From: Bactericera cockerelli
Taxonomy: Eukaryota > Arthropoda > Insecta > Hemiptera > Triozidae
DNA length: 64,000 bases
Direction: 5' to 3'
Assembly (NCBI GenBank): GCA_024516035.1
Contig: CM044957.1
Span: 22,794,570-22,858,569, forward strand
Shown one piece after another: positions 33,405 to 45,579 of this stretch. The notes under the pieces are model-generated. The model had not been told where the DNA came from and made no database searches. It saw only the letters and a list, made by a program, of their open reading frames with translations. Position 1 is the first letter of the stretch. Every line of letters starts with the position of its first letter. The position numbers and the translations under genes were made by a program.

Positions 33405-34085
33405 ATGGGCTGGCGAAGCGGCGGATGTAACCCGCTAGTGGGTTCATAAAAGAGTTTAACTATGCAATAGAATCAACCAATGGAGATATTCCGATCTTTA
33501 TCTTCAGCTGAGATTGTTGGAAAGGTAATATTTATACAGGGATCGGCCATGCCTCAGTCACACGCAAGTGGACTGAGCCTACTAAATTTACATATATAAA
33601 AATGTACTGTTGAAACAAGGATTCTTGATTTTATATGAAAATTTACTGTCAAGAAAGGGATTCTTCAGAAATAAAGGCAAGATGGCTGGGTGATTCTACT
33701 AGAGGATAGGCAATAGAGATTTTTTGAGTTATAATTTTTTAATGAATTGATTGTTTTTGGTAGGTACATAAATTCTAGGTAAGAGAATTTGCTTATAGTA
33801 TAATAACAAAAGAAGTTAATAAAAGTAGTTTTCCCAAATTCTTTGAAATTTGGTGGATAAACATGAGCGTAACAGCGACTTTCCTATTAAACCACCATTC
33901 CTTAATATGTAGTCAATTTTCTATGACCCTGTCTATGTAGGGAAATGCAAAGCAAAAAAAATCAACACACAAAAATAATAACACTTAACTAAGTGATTAT
34001 ATGTACGAATTAAATAATATGTACGAATATCTCAAAAGTCAAAACATATGAACACACTCAACACCATGCAAATATAATACTATCA
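33405..34085. other. Intergenic, nothing recognised
   Basis: AT-rich. GATCGGCCATGCCTCAGTC at about 33541 resembles the text upstream of Helitron 3' ends, without the hairpin or CTAG terminus. Confidence 0.4.
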
Positions 34086-34129
34086 TACCTATCATTTACC
34101 AAATCATAAGATTTGGTAAATGATAGGTA
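34086..34129. repeat. Perfect 20-bp hairpin with 4-base loop
   Basis: TACCTATCATTTACCAAATC (34086-34105) pairs exactly with 34110-34129 across ATAA. It does not lie in a recognised element. Confidence 0.85.
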
Positions 34130-34519
34130 AGGTACCTTTTTATAGAATGTTATTTAAAATATTTTGAACTGAAAAAGACTTTGAAAATTGACATTTATTC
34201 AGTTGAAGACTAACTACAAAATAAAAAGTAAAATTCATTTCATTATTTATTTTCCATACATGTATGTCAGTTTTACTTAGGTGCCTACATAAATGATCTT
34301 TTTCAATTTTGATTTCAAATACTCTTATGTAGTTTTAAGTAGTCAACTTCTTTTATTTAAGCCAAAAACACCAAATTCCAACAAGAAGTGGTTGTATTCC
34401 GCCCTGCTGATGGGAACAATAAAAGGAAAAATAATACAATAAATGTATAGGTACTAATATTTTTAATTACCTGGAAGTGTTTTGATTTTCAATGTTAAAA
34501 GCCCATTTATTATGAGTAT

Positions 34520-34651
34520 TAAAAAGTTGGTCCAAGCGAGCCCCCTCCCTTCACCTTCAAAAAATGGTTGGTAACCAAAAAGTTCGAGATAGGTGTTAAA
34601 AAAGTATCGAAATAAGCCCCATTATTTAGAACCCCCCCCCCCCCCCCCCCC
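34520..34651. repeat. R2 fragment ending in a 20-C run
   Basis: AAAAAGTTGGTCCAAGCGAG and AACCAAAAAGTTCGAGAT are R2 core text. The run of C is at 34632-34651. Confidence 0.55.
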
Positions 34652-34659
34652 AAAACGGT

Positions 34660-36030
34660 CAACTGCTCTTGAAGGCTGCATAATTCGGGTCGACATACCA
34701 AATTCAAACCTCGCGCCCTATTGAAATACATCTATCCTTTTTTACACACGAACGCACACACTTGGAATTTGGGTTTAAAACATGTTTAAGCAGTGAAAAT
34801 TTTAGTTAGAAATTATCAGACAACAAACTATCTATTATTTTTCCGGATAAAAGAGGAAATTACACAGAATCATGTAAATATTGTTAAATTAAAAAATATA
34901 GCCTCAACATCAACATAAAAACTGTCTGTAAAATGTAAAGAAAAAAACCATGCAGAAACACTTCTTCTTCCTCTTATTAAAACTGATAAATGGTCAGAAT
35001 GGGATAACGGTCATAAATTTTATTTTTATTACACTTTTAACGAGTCCTTTTCCATTAATTAAATTAAAATATAGCATGTAACATTTGGGACAGACACTGA
35101 GTTACTCTGGAAAAACTAGAGCAATGCTTGGTAACCAAATCAGTACAGGTAGGGTGGACGCTCCAAACTGAGATAATGTAATGTTTTCTTTTGTGAGAAC
35201 ATTTCCAGCTTCGTTTTCTTCGATGAATGAATAAGTGAGAAGTAAAAATAATTGATGTTCAATAAATTCCCCTTCTTATTCATTTTTTTATGTGACCGGA
35301 AAACAGATAAGAGGAATCGTGACCAATGTCCACAGTTCCTCTGCAATTTTTTGTGATTTTTGAGAAGGAAAATTCAACAAATTAATCAATAATACAAGAT
35401 TTTAAGTTTGCTCCACATCCTTTATCCTCTATTTGCTAGAAACCCACAGACCACAGCTACCACATTAACCTCAGTTGGGGTGGGTCGCAATAGCCAGCAT
35501 TTCCCACGAGGAATCGCGACTGATCATATCAGGACGGGGGAGCAAACTATTCAGCAACTGAAATTCCAGTTTCTAGTACATTATCTCATTTTAAAAAATT
35601 AAGAAGAGAGAGAGAAAAAGTATTTATTTCTTACAAAAAAAGGAAATCTGAAAGCATGCGCTGTTCACCTCAAAACTTCTACTTACGTTTTTTCCAATTT
35701 AGTTTAATTTTACCAACACTCAAGGTTTGATTTTCTATATCTGAAATCACACGATACAGCCCACATGCAAATTACTTCAACCAAATAGGAGGTCACAAAT
35801 GTCAACACAAGAAAAGAAAAAGAGATAGAAAAAACATTAACCTGTAAATGACTGGTATCGGAATCACAAGATAAAAAGAAAATAGACTTATGTGAATATT
35901 AATCAGTAGAAATGTCGGTAAATGTCTAGTCTAGAAGGTAAACTTAACACTGCCATTTTTATTGAACAAGTGGTATATTTTTATTTAACAAGTGGTATAA
36001 AGTGTTTTGGAAACTGATTTTTCAGCACAA
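34660..36030. other. Intergenic, one old SINE-like relic
   Basis: At about 35410-35540 a sequence with CACATTAACCTCAGTTGGGG, CAATAGCCAGC and CATATCAGGACGGGGG is a scrambled or diverged relative of the 5S-derived SINE body. Nothing else recognised. Confidence 0.4.
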
Positions 36031-36538
36031 ATTGTAAAATATCTGGTGTGAACATCACACGACTTTCCTTATCCCCCGAAAAGAAGTCAGAGTCCGACAC
36101 TGGTACCCCAACGGTAACATATATAACGGTAACAGAAATTAATGCCAAATTCGTAATCAGCACCTCAAAATCATTGAATTTGATATGTCACAACCCCCAT
36201 ATAAGATGAATTGTAAAAAAATAGTCCAACTGGGTCCCCTACAAAATACCGGTAAATTGAGGCCGGGTTCCAATCAAGATATCAACAACAAAAAATGATC
36301 AGAATAGACCACTATTTTTTTGTAAGAAAATAAAGTTCAATTAAAATAAGGGACACATGTAAATTCCCCCGGTTTTTTGAAAGGTTCGTATTTCCGGTTG
36401 TAAATTCCCCCGGTAAAATATTTGATTACCTGAGGGTTTCATGGTAAATTCCCCGATTCTGTACGTACAGGTATTAAATTGTATATTGTAGGTATGTAGG
36501 CAATCTTTTTTTCTTTATAGGCATAGCCTTCAATTAAT

Positions 36539-36866
36539 GAACCGAGGCATGGCCTACATTGTATTTTACCTAACCCTACTATAAACCCAAGGCATGGCCT
36601 TCATTGTATTTTACCTAACCCTGCTATAAACCCAAGGCATGGCCTTCATTGTATTTTACCTAACCCTACTATAAACCCAAGGCATGGCCTTCATTGTATT
36701 TTACCTAACCCTGCTATATAAACCCAAGGCATGGCCTTCATTGTATTTTACCTAACCCTACTATAAACCCAAGGCATGGCCTTCATTGTATTTTACCTAA
36801 CCCTACTATAAACCCAAGGCATGGCCTTCATTGTATTTTACCTAACCCTACTATACACCCAAGGCA
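36539..36866. repeat. 45-bp tandem repeat, about 7 copies
   Basis: The unit is CCCTACTATAAACCCAAGGC, then ATGGCCTTCATTGTATTTTA and CCTAA. Copies are nearly identical. Confidence 0.95.
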
Positions 36867-36886
36867 TATCGAAACTTGATTACAAA

Positions 36887-37142
36887 TCTCTATATATAAA
36901 ACAGAAAAAAGGACTACCTACCTACCTACCTACCTATGTTTGTTTGTTTGTTTGTCCGAAGTTGTTTAGCCAAAACGGTAAGAGATAGCGAAAAATGTCT
37001 CAGAATTGACCCCCCCAAAACCATTATCGCTTTGTCCAGAAAAATTATAAGAAGTTCAAAAAGGCATTGCTGTCCAGCAGTACGGCCATGCCTTAGTAAA
37101 TTTGAAATTTAGTCCCGTTGCAAAGCACGGGCAAACGGCTAG
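36887..37142 (+). mobile_element. Non-autonomous Helitron, family A (256 bp)
   Basis: It starts A|TCTCTATATATAAAACAG, contains (TACC)n and (TTTG)n runs, and ends with the hairpin CCCGTTGCAAAGCACGGG, then CAAACGGCTAG|T. That is the Helitron pattern: TC start, hairpin plus CTAG end, insertion between A and T, no target duplication. No Rep/helicase coding is present. Confidence 0.85.
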
Positions 37143-37517
37143 TATTCAGTAAACTGACATTTTTGTTATTTTCTGTAGGTTGACCATCGGGGGAATTTAC
37201 ATTATACCTTTTTTTTTTGCAATTGGGGGAATTTTCATGTACCTTTTTAAGTCCCAAATTTGCAATCGGGGGAATTTGTATGAAAGCGGGGGAATTTACA
37301 ATCGCCCAAAATAAGTTCCTATAAATTTTTCGTATCTTTTTAATCGTTTAGCCAGGACCGCCAAACACCGCTGGTTCTGATAGGCAGCTAAGGGCGGTAT
37401 CAATTTCATCGAAAGTTTCATGTCGCGTTCTCTCCATAAATGAGGTCTACATACCAAATTTTCTGTCTCTAGCTCCTATCGTTCTTGAGATAACTTCTTC
37501 ACACAAGCACGCACGCA

Positions 37518-37555
<38 letters not shown>

Positions 37556-37670
37556 CACACACGGACCAATGGCCGATTTTTTTTTGTATCCTGAGGCTAT
37601 GATTCGTCCAGAAATGTGAAAAACTGACTATCGAAAATTTTGGGTGATTCCATTACTTTCCTTATTTTAG

Positions 37671-38100
37671 AATAAAAATAGTAAATAAAAAAAAAAATCA
37701 CTGAGAAATCCAAATACTAGGACCTTGATTGACCATTATTTTCCTACTGATGATAACTGGAATCAAAAAAAAGTCCGCACAGTTCCCCACCCCGTACATG
37801 GTGTATTTCAACTATAAATTACATTTTTAACCTTGCTTTATTAAATTTTTGTTTAAATTTCTTCTAATTTTTTATAGGTAGGTTTGTAGAAGGAAGGAAT
37901 TTTTAAGTTGAAATTTTCAGAAATTGGAGTTGAAAATTTTATAAATGGGGTAAATACACCAAGTTTAAGTATAGTCAAGTCGGAAAATCTTTCTTTGAAC
38001 GTATTGAAGAAACCAAGAAAATACATAAAAATTGGACGTTCGTATGTTTGTTTTAAAAAAACATTTTTCGCAGCTGAATCAGTCTCCTAAATAGATAAGT
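37671..38100. other. Intergenic with a weak exon-like frame
   Basis: A 59-codon frame at about 37914-38090 (EIGVENFINGVNTPSLSIVK ...) follows TTGAAATTTTCAG, a possible acceptor, and ends in a stop. No partner exon or domain was found. Confidence 0.2.
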
Positions 38101-40830
38101 TTGCCATCTAAACTAGACACTTACCAAAATGTTAATTAACAACTGTAAAGACTTGTTAAATTTCATTGCTTTTGAATTGATTCATATGACTCATGATGGA
38201 AACATCAACTCCATTAGACCATGATTACTTCATTCTAGATATAAATGAAAGTTTTTTCAGATACCAGCCATTTCAGGTATGTAACCCAATATTTTGATAT
38301 AAATTAAAGGTCTACCAAGATTTTTTTCTCTCACAATTTTTACTACTTTTATAGCATTTTCAAAAATCTATTAAACATTCTTCACAGTATGTAAATAAAA
38401 ATTATCTAATAATGGTTCGGACACAACCACTGATCACAAAATATTGTGTGTGGGTTGTGGCGTGGTTGAAACTATATGTAACTATATTTTAGAATACTTT
38501 TTCCTTTGAAAATTGTGTAGATTTGACCAGAAAAATGATCTGGCTATATTTTTATCATTATTTTCACATAAACATAATTTATTAACTGAAAATTTGTTTC
38601 TTTTTAATAGGGTGTGATAAACCTGAGATAAAATATTTTTCAACTTTAAAATCTGACTCAATAACGTCAAAAAGTCTTTTAGATTACAAACGTAGATATA
38701 TTCAAACCAAAAGGCAATAAAACAAATCATTGGCGTTCGGAAAGCCATCCACAGTAAAATGTTGAAGTGCCAGAACCAAACATAAACAAACTTAACCACG
38801 AGGAAGAAGTTGAAGAAAACTGTCGATCGTACTTGAGATCGTCCTTGAGTGAGAAAAACAAAGGGAGAGAAGAAGAACAAGTTGTACTAGAAAAACACTA
38901 ATTAATTTTAGGACCTTGAAATAGAAATTAGAATCAATGTCACAATACCAATGCATCACCAGGATAATATTTATGAATGGAGGATGCTTGACCTAATCTG
39001 GTCACCCATTTATTTTTAAATAAAAGTTTGATACTTGAATAATCCTGATTAAAACATCAAGCTTAAGTACTAGCATCCATAAGAAAACACTGTTCTGAGC
39101 AGAATACAAAACTACGAAAATGGTAGGAGAGTAAGATAGTAATTATATTAAGAGACCACAGTACAAGAAAGCTTGAAAAATAAAAATCATAAAACCAACT
39201 TTGTCAAGTCATATCGAGACACAAGTAATAACATAATTATAACTATCAGCGCAGAATTCAAGAACAATTAATGGCTATGTTGAAACACTTATGCATGGTA
39301 TACAATTATTATTATTGTCACAGCATGATTGATGATCTTATAATCAAACCAACATCACCAGATTCCACTGCATCAATGGAAAATATCCACCAGTGTCGCA
39401 TATGAAAACATTAAATTACAATGAATCTATATGCTAATCCATTATGAACAGATTGCCTGCAAACATGAAACTACAAATAGTACAAATCGTAAAATTACAG
39501 ATAATAAAATAATACTTTTTAAAATCACTCATCAGTACATAATTATGATACAATGGAACTTAGCAGCTTCGGCTAAATATTCCTGTTTTTCATCTTTAAA
39601 GCATTCATTAAAATTCAATGTTTATATCCAGTCATATATAAGAATCAAATTGAAATACACTTGATGAACTGACACACTAGCATGCAAATTGTAGTAAAAA
39701 TTAGGTGAAACTCACACGGAATCAAAGTTCCTACACTTAGTCCCTATATGGACCAAAAATTTGAAATCTTTATTGCAGCCACCACCAAAAATGATTACAT
39801 ACATGCAAATATACTCAAATCTAGAATCAGTCTATTTGACTTCATATTATTATGTAATTGAGCCATTAGGCTCACTAAATTTTTACCTGGTTACTCAAGA
39901 TGGATTAATTCCTGAAACTTAAAAACTTCTTGTGTTGGTATTTTTGGCAGTAAATTCATTAAATAAGCTAATAAACAAATGAAATTCAAGAGTGTATCAT
40001 TATAACAACAACCAGCAAACAGAAGGAACAAACATTAAAATAAAAAGTGGATAAATTTAAAAAAAGAAACTATTTACATGTAAAGTACAATATATTTGCA
40101 AAAATAAGAGGTTTTCTAGAAGCTTTATTTCATAGACTGAAAATTTCCATTCAGACCAACCTTTCCAGTAAAACAAATAAAAATTAAAACTGTAAAGTGT
40201 ATAAAAATATGATACATATATTCTACGGCAAAAAAATTAAGTAAAAAAAATAAACAATGCGCCCAAAATGGCCGAAAAGAATAAAGGAAAAAGTATTCTA
40301 AATTAAAAAACGGGGAATCAGACAAAATAAAATCTATAATGTGGACAAAACAATGGAAGCTAATACAAAAGACAAGAGTGACAAAAAATATTAGCATTGA
40401 TTGAATTGAATAATAATTTGGTTTGTAGTATGGATACATGAAATAAATAAATAGTGCATAAGTTAAAGTAATTCTGCTATCCAATAGTCAGGGCACGTCA
40501 AATTTATTAAGCACAAATTAGACAATCAAAATATTTTTTGTTTCTCTTGGTAAAAAAATGTCACATTGTAAACAATTTCAAAAAGTAATAGGTACCTAAT
40601 AAGTATATTATTGAACACAGACAGCATAAGAAGGTATATTGTAAAAGGGTAAAAGTAGGTATTATAAGATGCTCTGTGGCACAATCAATGGCGGTGAGTA
40701 GGTATAAAGTTATCTGAAAATAACACAGATACAGTAGACAAAATTGTGAGCGAAAAATGGGTACATGAAATACAGCAAACTTAATTACACGTTTCACAAC
40801 ATTCATTATTTTTATTACTACTCGCTAAAA
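38101..40830. other. 2.7 kb of AT-rich sequence without gene or known repeat
   Basis: No recurring family in this window matches here. The minus-strand frames 38482-38880, 40125-40484 and 40561-40806 are Phe/Ile-rich, as expected of AT-rich DNA. It could be a long UTR or unique intergenic DNA. Confidence 0.4.
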
Positions 40831-41958
40831 CCCGGCACTTTGTCGCCGTTGGTTTTTTGACATGGCTCGGGTCTTATTTTGATATGTTTTTTAAATCCTT
40901 TCTTAGTACACACGAATACCAACTCTTTGTCAAATTCACTGTCATTTGGCCGAGCCGTTTCGGAGCGGCAAAGTTGATTATAAGTCAATTAATGTAAATC
41001 GATTGTATACAGGGTGATTCCATTAGGAAACGGAAAAAAAATGATAAATTCAAGGCGCGTCTAAAGTCTCGTGCCATTTATTATTTGATGCTCCTAAATG
41101 CCAGGATAAGCGCCTGAAGAACTACCGTACGCGTAGTGGAGTTGTTCTCTGTTTTTTTTGTTTGTTTTCATACTTGGTACACAGGTGGTGTGAAACATTT
41201 AAAACATATTGTTTATGTTGAGTTCGCAAAATTTGATATAATCAAAGAACACACACACAAACCACTACTTTTACTTATAGATTTAGGCTCTGGGGACCAT
41301 AAAACGTCATAATAATAAAATTAAACCAAATTAGGTCATAGCTACAAAGCTATTAACCCCAGAACAAATTTACAAATTTGTAGCTTACACACTGAAAAGC
41401 TTACACGATGAACTAGAAGAAATTTTTAATTTGTAATTTTTTTTTTTTTAATTTGAAAGATGTGTCCTGGAAATGTAAAAGTTAATCATGGAAATAGAAA
41501 AGAAATATGTCAATAAATAAATAAAAAATAAAAAAATTACAAAATACCCTATTACTAAAGAAGTATTTTCTGATATCTTTTCTAGTTCTTTCTTTAAATA
41601 ACTTATTGGAATAACCTCTCGTTCTGGAGATATTATTTAGTGTGAACATGGATTTAAGATCAATACTCTAATTCTATCATTCAAAACTATGACTGCGTTC
41701 ACGTCTACTTTCTAGAGAGGATATTATAAGTTGAATGATTCCTTTGATTATATGATTTTGATATGAGATATAGAATTTTAGTTTTTTTTTTTTTTAATTT
41801 GTTCTATAGGATTTATATTTTTTTTCGGGTGAGGAGAAGGGCATATTAAAATCAAGAATTGGTCTTATATAAGTTTTATATATTTTGCTTGCAAAAGGCG
41901 CGAAATGCATTTTTTGACCAAAGTATCAATATGATTGAACCATTACAATTTTTTATAA
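40831..41958. other. Old repeat-like patch and intergenic DNA
   Basis: GC-richer text at 40831-40985 (ACCCGGCACTTTGTCGCCGT ... TGGCCGAGCCGTTTCGGAGC) looks like a decayed transposon. A TATACAGGGTGATTCC end at 41007 has no visible partner. Confidence 0.35.
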
Positions 41959-41959
41959 A

Positions 41960-42560
41960 AAATTACTCCAAGATCACGGTACCTCAAAATCATTGGATTT
42001 GATACGAGTATGTTAATAAAAAAGTTAGTCTAAGCGGGACACTCGAAAATATCGGTAAATTAGGGCCGGGTTCCAAAAAGTCCAAGATATCAACAACAAA
42101 AAATGATCTGAGTAAATTCCTGTTATTTTTAAATTATAAGAAAATGTTTTCTCTAACTTACCGACCTCAGTAACTTGATCGATAAGGCAGCGGACTTGTA
42201 ACCTGGAGGTCGATTTTTCAAGTCACGGTTTCAGCGTAGATTCAGTAAAAGGAGTTTGAGTAGTTGTAATATCACGAAAGTGATTAACACAAATATGATA
42301 ACTTCTGTTTTCTCTAACTTTTTTGTATCTAACCAGTTCAAAGACCAGTTCTTACCGTTCTTGAGATATCGCACATACATACATACACACACACTCTCTT
42401 TCTCTCTCTTTCACACACACACACACACACAGTGACACACACACACGAACACACACACAACACACACAAAAAAACACACACACACACACCACACATCCAA
42501 ACACAAACACACACACAAAATGTCATTTAAGTCGAAAAACGTGAATATTTCGGAAAATGG
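41960..42560 (+). repeat. R2 repeat, 5'-truncated, split by a SINE
   Basis: The R2 core (TCATTGGATTTGATACGAGT, AGTCTAAGCGGGACAC, AGGGCCGGGTTCC) reaches TTTTCTCTAACTT, is interrupted, then resumes with CCGTTCTTGAGATATCGCAC and the (AC)n tract (42365-42520). Confidence 0.75.
42160..42307 (+). mobile_element. tRNA-derived SINE with 13-bp target duplication
   Basis: The head GACCTCAGTAACTTGATCGA/TAAGGC (A box) and GGTCGATTTTTCAAGTC (B box) is tRNA-like. The tail ends CACAAATATGATAACTTCTG without poly(A). The direct repeat TTTTCTCTAACTT flanks it perfectly at 42147-42159 and 42308-42320, inside R2. Confidence 0.85.
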
Positions 42561-43564
42561 CCTTTAAGTACTTTCCCTGAATCCTGGGGTGGTTTCATAT
42601 CAGCTGTGCGATGAGTAGTTGCTGAGATATTGTTGTTCAAAAATAATCAAATCATTGGTTTTGCATACAATCTTATAGAAATAATGAACTTTTTCATGGA
42701 TACCTGTTTATTCTCTCTCATACCATTTTTCCCATGTATACCAATTTTGTTTTATTTTATCTTTTTGTGATTGCCCAAAGAAGTGTTATACCTAGTCTGT
42801 CTATTGTATTTATTGTTTACTTTTTTTCATTTTTAACCATAAAAATTAACTCAATACCTTCAAAATTGAATTTTAGTGTTTAATTGTGAACTTTTTTTTT
42901 TTTTGCTGGGCCATTTTCTCTCTTTCGTTAATGATTTTTTTTTTTTAAATATAACTGGCCGATACCGATTGACGTATTTTTTTGACGTTACTAAAAACAA
43001 CATTATCTACCTATAAGATTTTAAAATGAACGACAACACCAAATACTAAATTAGTTACATATTAAGATGTCACTAAATATTAATTATATTTTTAGATACA
43101 GGCAGTACTCCCGACCAGTATATAATTCTTATAAACAGAATATGCTGTCGTAAGTTCCAATATTATGGGCGATTGATTCGCCAGAAAAATCTTGTCGAAA
43201 TTTTCTATTCCAAAACACGACTGAGACAGAATTGATGAAGAGATTTAATTAAAACTAAAGAGATGATAAGGGTGCAGAAAATAGTGCTAATAATAATATA
43301 CATAATTATGTGCTTATCAGTAGCAGGGAGAATGCTTACCTTTCGGATGGTCGATAGCCAAAATGGAAAGACCTAGAACAACAATGATTTTGGAATGTGA
43401 AAATCGGAATAGTCAATGGGATTTTATCAAAATGATGTCATAATGGGTTGTTTTTAATCAAATTTATTTATCTTACCTAACATCAGACAATTTCTGATAA
43501 TAATTATACCAAAAACTTCTTACAACCAACAACACAAGTAGGTTTTTACATTTTACCCAGTATA

Positions 43565-44482
43565 CAGGGTGTCCCACCAAAGCTGAACACCTCAAATTAC
43601 TCGGCCCCTGATGGAGTTTTTGAAAAATAAAAAATCCAAGGTTATATGTCCTAATTATACGCTTTCAGTCATGATTTTTTTTTAAAGCAGGGTGGTTTAA
43701 AAGTCAGAAAATGAGGTGTCAACTTTCGATTTTTAAATGGTTGTCCTAAATTTTATTTGATAATTTTTATTCTAAATGGTTCCTGAGTACTTTTTATTAT
43801 GTACTTTAATATTATTAGGTAAATAAAATTTTCATTGAATTTTTGAGAATTTCGAGGACCCTGGTTTAAGAAAATATCTACAGGTTGGTCCCTGTGATAA
43901 TTTTAGTTAAAAGACCATAACATCAGTTCGCTAAAAATCTTTTCTTGTATATTCAGTCTTTCTGTGCAATTGTAAGTATCTTTGAGTACCCTCAAACAGG
44001 GTATTGCAACAAAAAAAAAATATGTCTCACCCTGTACCTACAACACTTTAGTTTTTTTTTTTGTTGACCAACTAAAATTGTGTAAATTTAGACAAGTATT
44101 AAGAATTTGTAATATTTAAAAAAAAACTCGGAAATAAAAAAGTCTTGTCATTATTAAATTTCACCTATGGCCTATGGGCCACCCTGTATAATTTTGTTTG
44201 GCTGTCAATTAAAAGTGTGTGTTTTAATTATAGGAACATTTTTTCTATTCACTATCGAAACAAAGAAACGAAATAGGGTTATTACTTATTATATAATAAT
44301 AATAACTCTTTAGTGGAAGTTAACCACCAGGCGAGGTTAATGCTCAGAGCATTTTCTACCACCTCACCCTCAGAGACTTATTATTATGTGGTCACAAACT
44401 CAAATTAATTTAAAAGTAATTTTTCAAAAACTCAATCAGGGGCCGAGTGATTTGAGCTGTCCAACTTCGGTGGGACACCCTG
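43565..44482. mobile_element. Foldback MITE, TA-flanked
   Basis: The ends CAGGGTGTCCCACCAAAGCT and, inverted, CAGGGTGTCCCACCGAAGTT extend to TACTCGGCCCCTGAT/GAGTTTTTGA, with TA outside both. A SINE body (44290-44400) is nested in the right arm. Confidence 0.8.
44290..44400 (-). mobile_element. SINE body and tail, headless, nested
   Basis: AATAATAATAACTCTTTAGT, CCACCAGGCGAGGTTAATGC and AGAGCATTTTCTACCACC match the SINE at 17015-17110; the tRNA-like head is missing. Confidence 0.75.
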
Positions 44483-44867
44483 TAGATAATTATAATTTAT
44501 ATATAAAAAAATATTATTTTAATGGGTTCACTTTAACATAAGTTTAGAATGAAATATCTTAAAAAATAAATTGTGTATTTTTATGTTTTAAAACAGTACA
44601 TTTTATATATGAACCCAACCATTCAGTAATTAAAACACTCATAATTCTCATAAATATGATTTGGGGCTTTTTCCCTCAAAGAAGTTCAGAAACCAAATAC
44701 CGGTCTAAGAAGTGTAAAATTAAGAGGTATCACTGAGCAGCGCTACTCCCCTGTCGCAAGACCAACCACCTGTCCCATCCACTTTGATCCAGTGTGTTAG
44801 ATGCTTACGAACATTCAAATCCAAGGCAGGGCTGAATAGTCATGGCCGAGGAACCAAATGCGTACGC

Positions 44868-45574
44868 GTGTTTTTTTATGTAACCAGACTTTACCAGAGT
44901 TAACATTTTGGAATATTTCTGTTTTTTTATTGGATTAGGAAATTTCCCCTCCTTTCTGGTAAATTCTAGTAAAAATTATTCCAGTTTTCGGGGAAGAGAA
45001 AAAATCTCTCTTCCATAGATTTTTACCAGAGTTTACTAGAAAATTGCCATTTTATTAATTTGTTTTTGTTTGTGATGTGATTTGTAATTTGTTGATGTCG
45101 CGTTATTTTTAATTTATGTTTTAAAATTGTTGATCTTTTTATTACTTTAAGTTATTCTGTATTATTTCCCGATTTACTTATAAATATTGTGTATAATAAT
45201 TTACTTATAAATATTGTGTATGTAATAATAATAAATATATAATAACTAAATAAATCATTTGTTTTATTTTTCTTTTCTTCTTTACAGAGGACCCATCCTA
45301 AGCCATTTTTATTTTTACATATTAGATATTTGGGTAAAATCATTCAGAATTTTATTTTATATAATGTTTTGAAGAAAATCAGAAATTTATTGAATTGTAA
45401 TTGAGATTATTGAGAATGTTTACTTCCCCGAATGTTTATTTAAATATTGGTAGCATTCGGAGCGCACTCTCGTTTGACTTGAGTAAGTTATAAAAAACTG
45501 TGGTGGGGGTAACTAGACTTTACCAGAATGGATTAGGATTTGGATTCTGGTAAACTAGTTATATAAAAAAACAC
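44868..45574. mobile_element. Inverted-repeat element, unclassified (707 bp)
   Basis: GTGTTTTTTTATGTAACCAG on the left is matched by the complement of the right end (GTGTTTTTTTATATAACTAG). Copies of TTTACCAGA in both orientations are spread through it. No ORF. Confidence 0.6.
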
Positions 45575-45579
45575 GACTC

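Larger units (their letters stand above)
36351..37307. mobile_element. Foldback with CCCCC-AATTT arms, 8-bp target duplication
   Basis: The termini GGACACATGTAAATTCCCCC and, inverted, GGGCGATTGTAAATTCCCCC are flanked by the perfect octamer AAAATAAG at 36343-36350 and 37308-37315. The left arm has three copies of AAATTCCCC(CGG) and the right arm four of GGGGGAATTT. Between them lie a 45-bp tandem array and a complete Helitron. No ORF. An 8-bp duplication fits hAT-like transposition, but the termini do not look like standard hAT ends. Confidence 0.75.
36035..37670 (+). repeat. R2 repeat split by a nested foldback
   Basis: The left half (36035-36350) starts GGTGTGAACATCACACGAC. The right half resumes at 37316 with TTTAATCGTTTAGCCAGGAC and ends AACTGACTATCGAAAATTTT, GGGTGATTCCATTACTTTCC. 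An (AC)n run sits at about 37518-37562, just before the ACACGGACCAATGGCC landmark. Confidence 0.8.

Noticed and set aside
38255..38290. 16-nt microexon (TTTTTTCAG|ATACCAGCCATTTCAG|GTATGT)
   Set aside because: Nice acceptor and donor, but no flanking exons in a shared frame were found; likely chance.
38482..38880. 132-residue minus-strand frame
   Set aside because: Phe/Leu/Trp-rich translation of AT-rich DNA with no motif, no start context and no splice support.
40125..40484. 119-residue minus-strand frame resembling a membrane protein
   Set aside because: The Phe/Ile-rich hydrophobicity is what poly-A/T-rich DNA yields; no conserved pattern.
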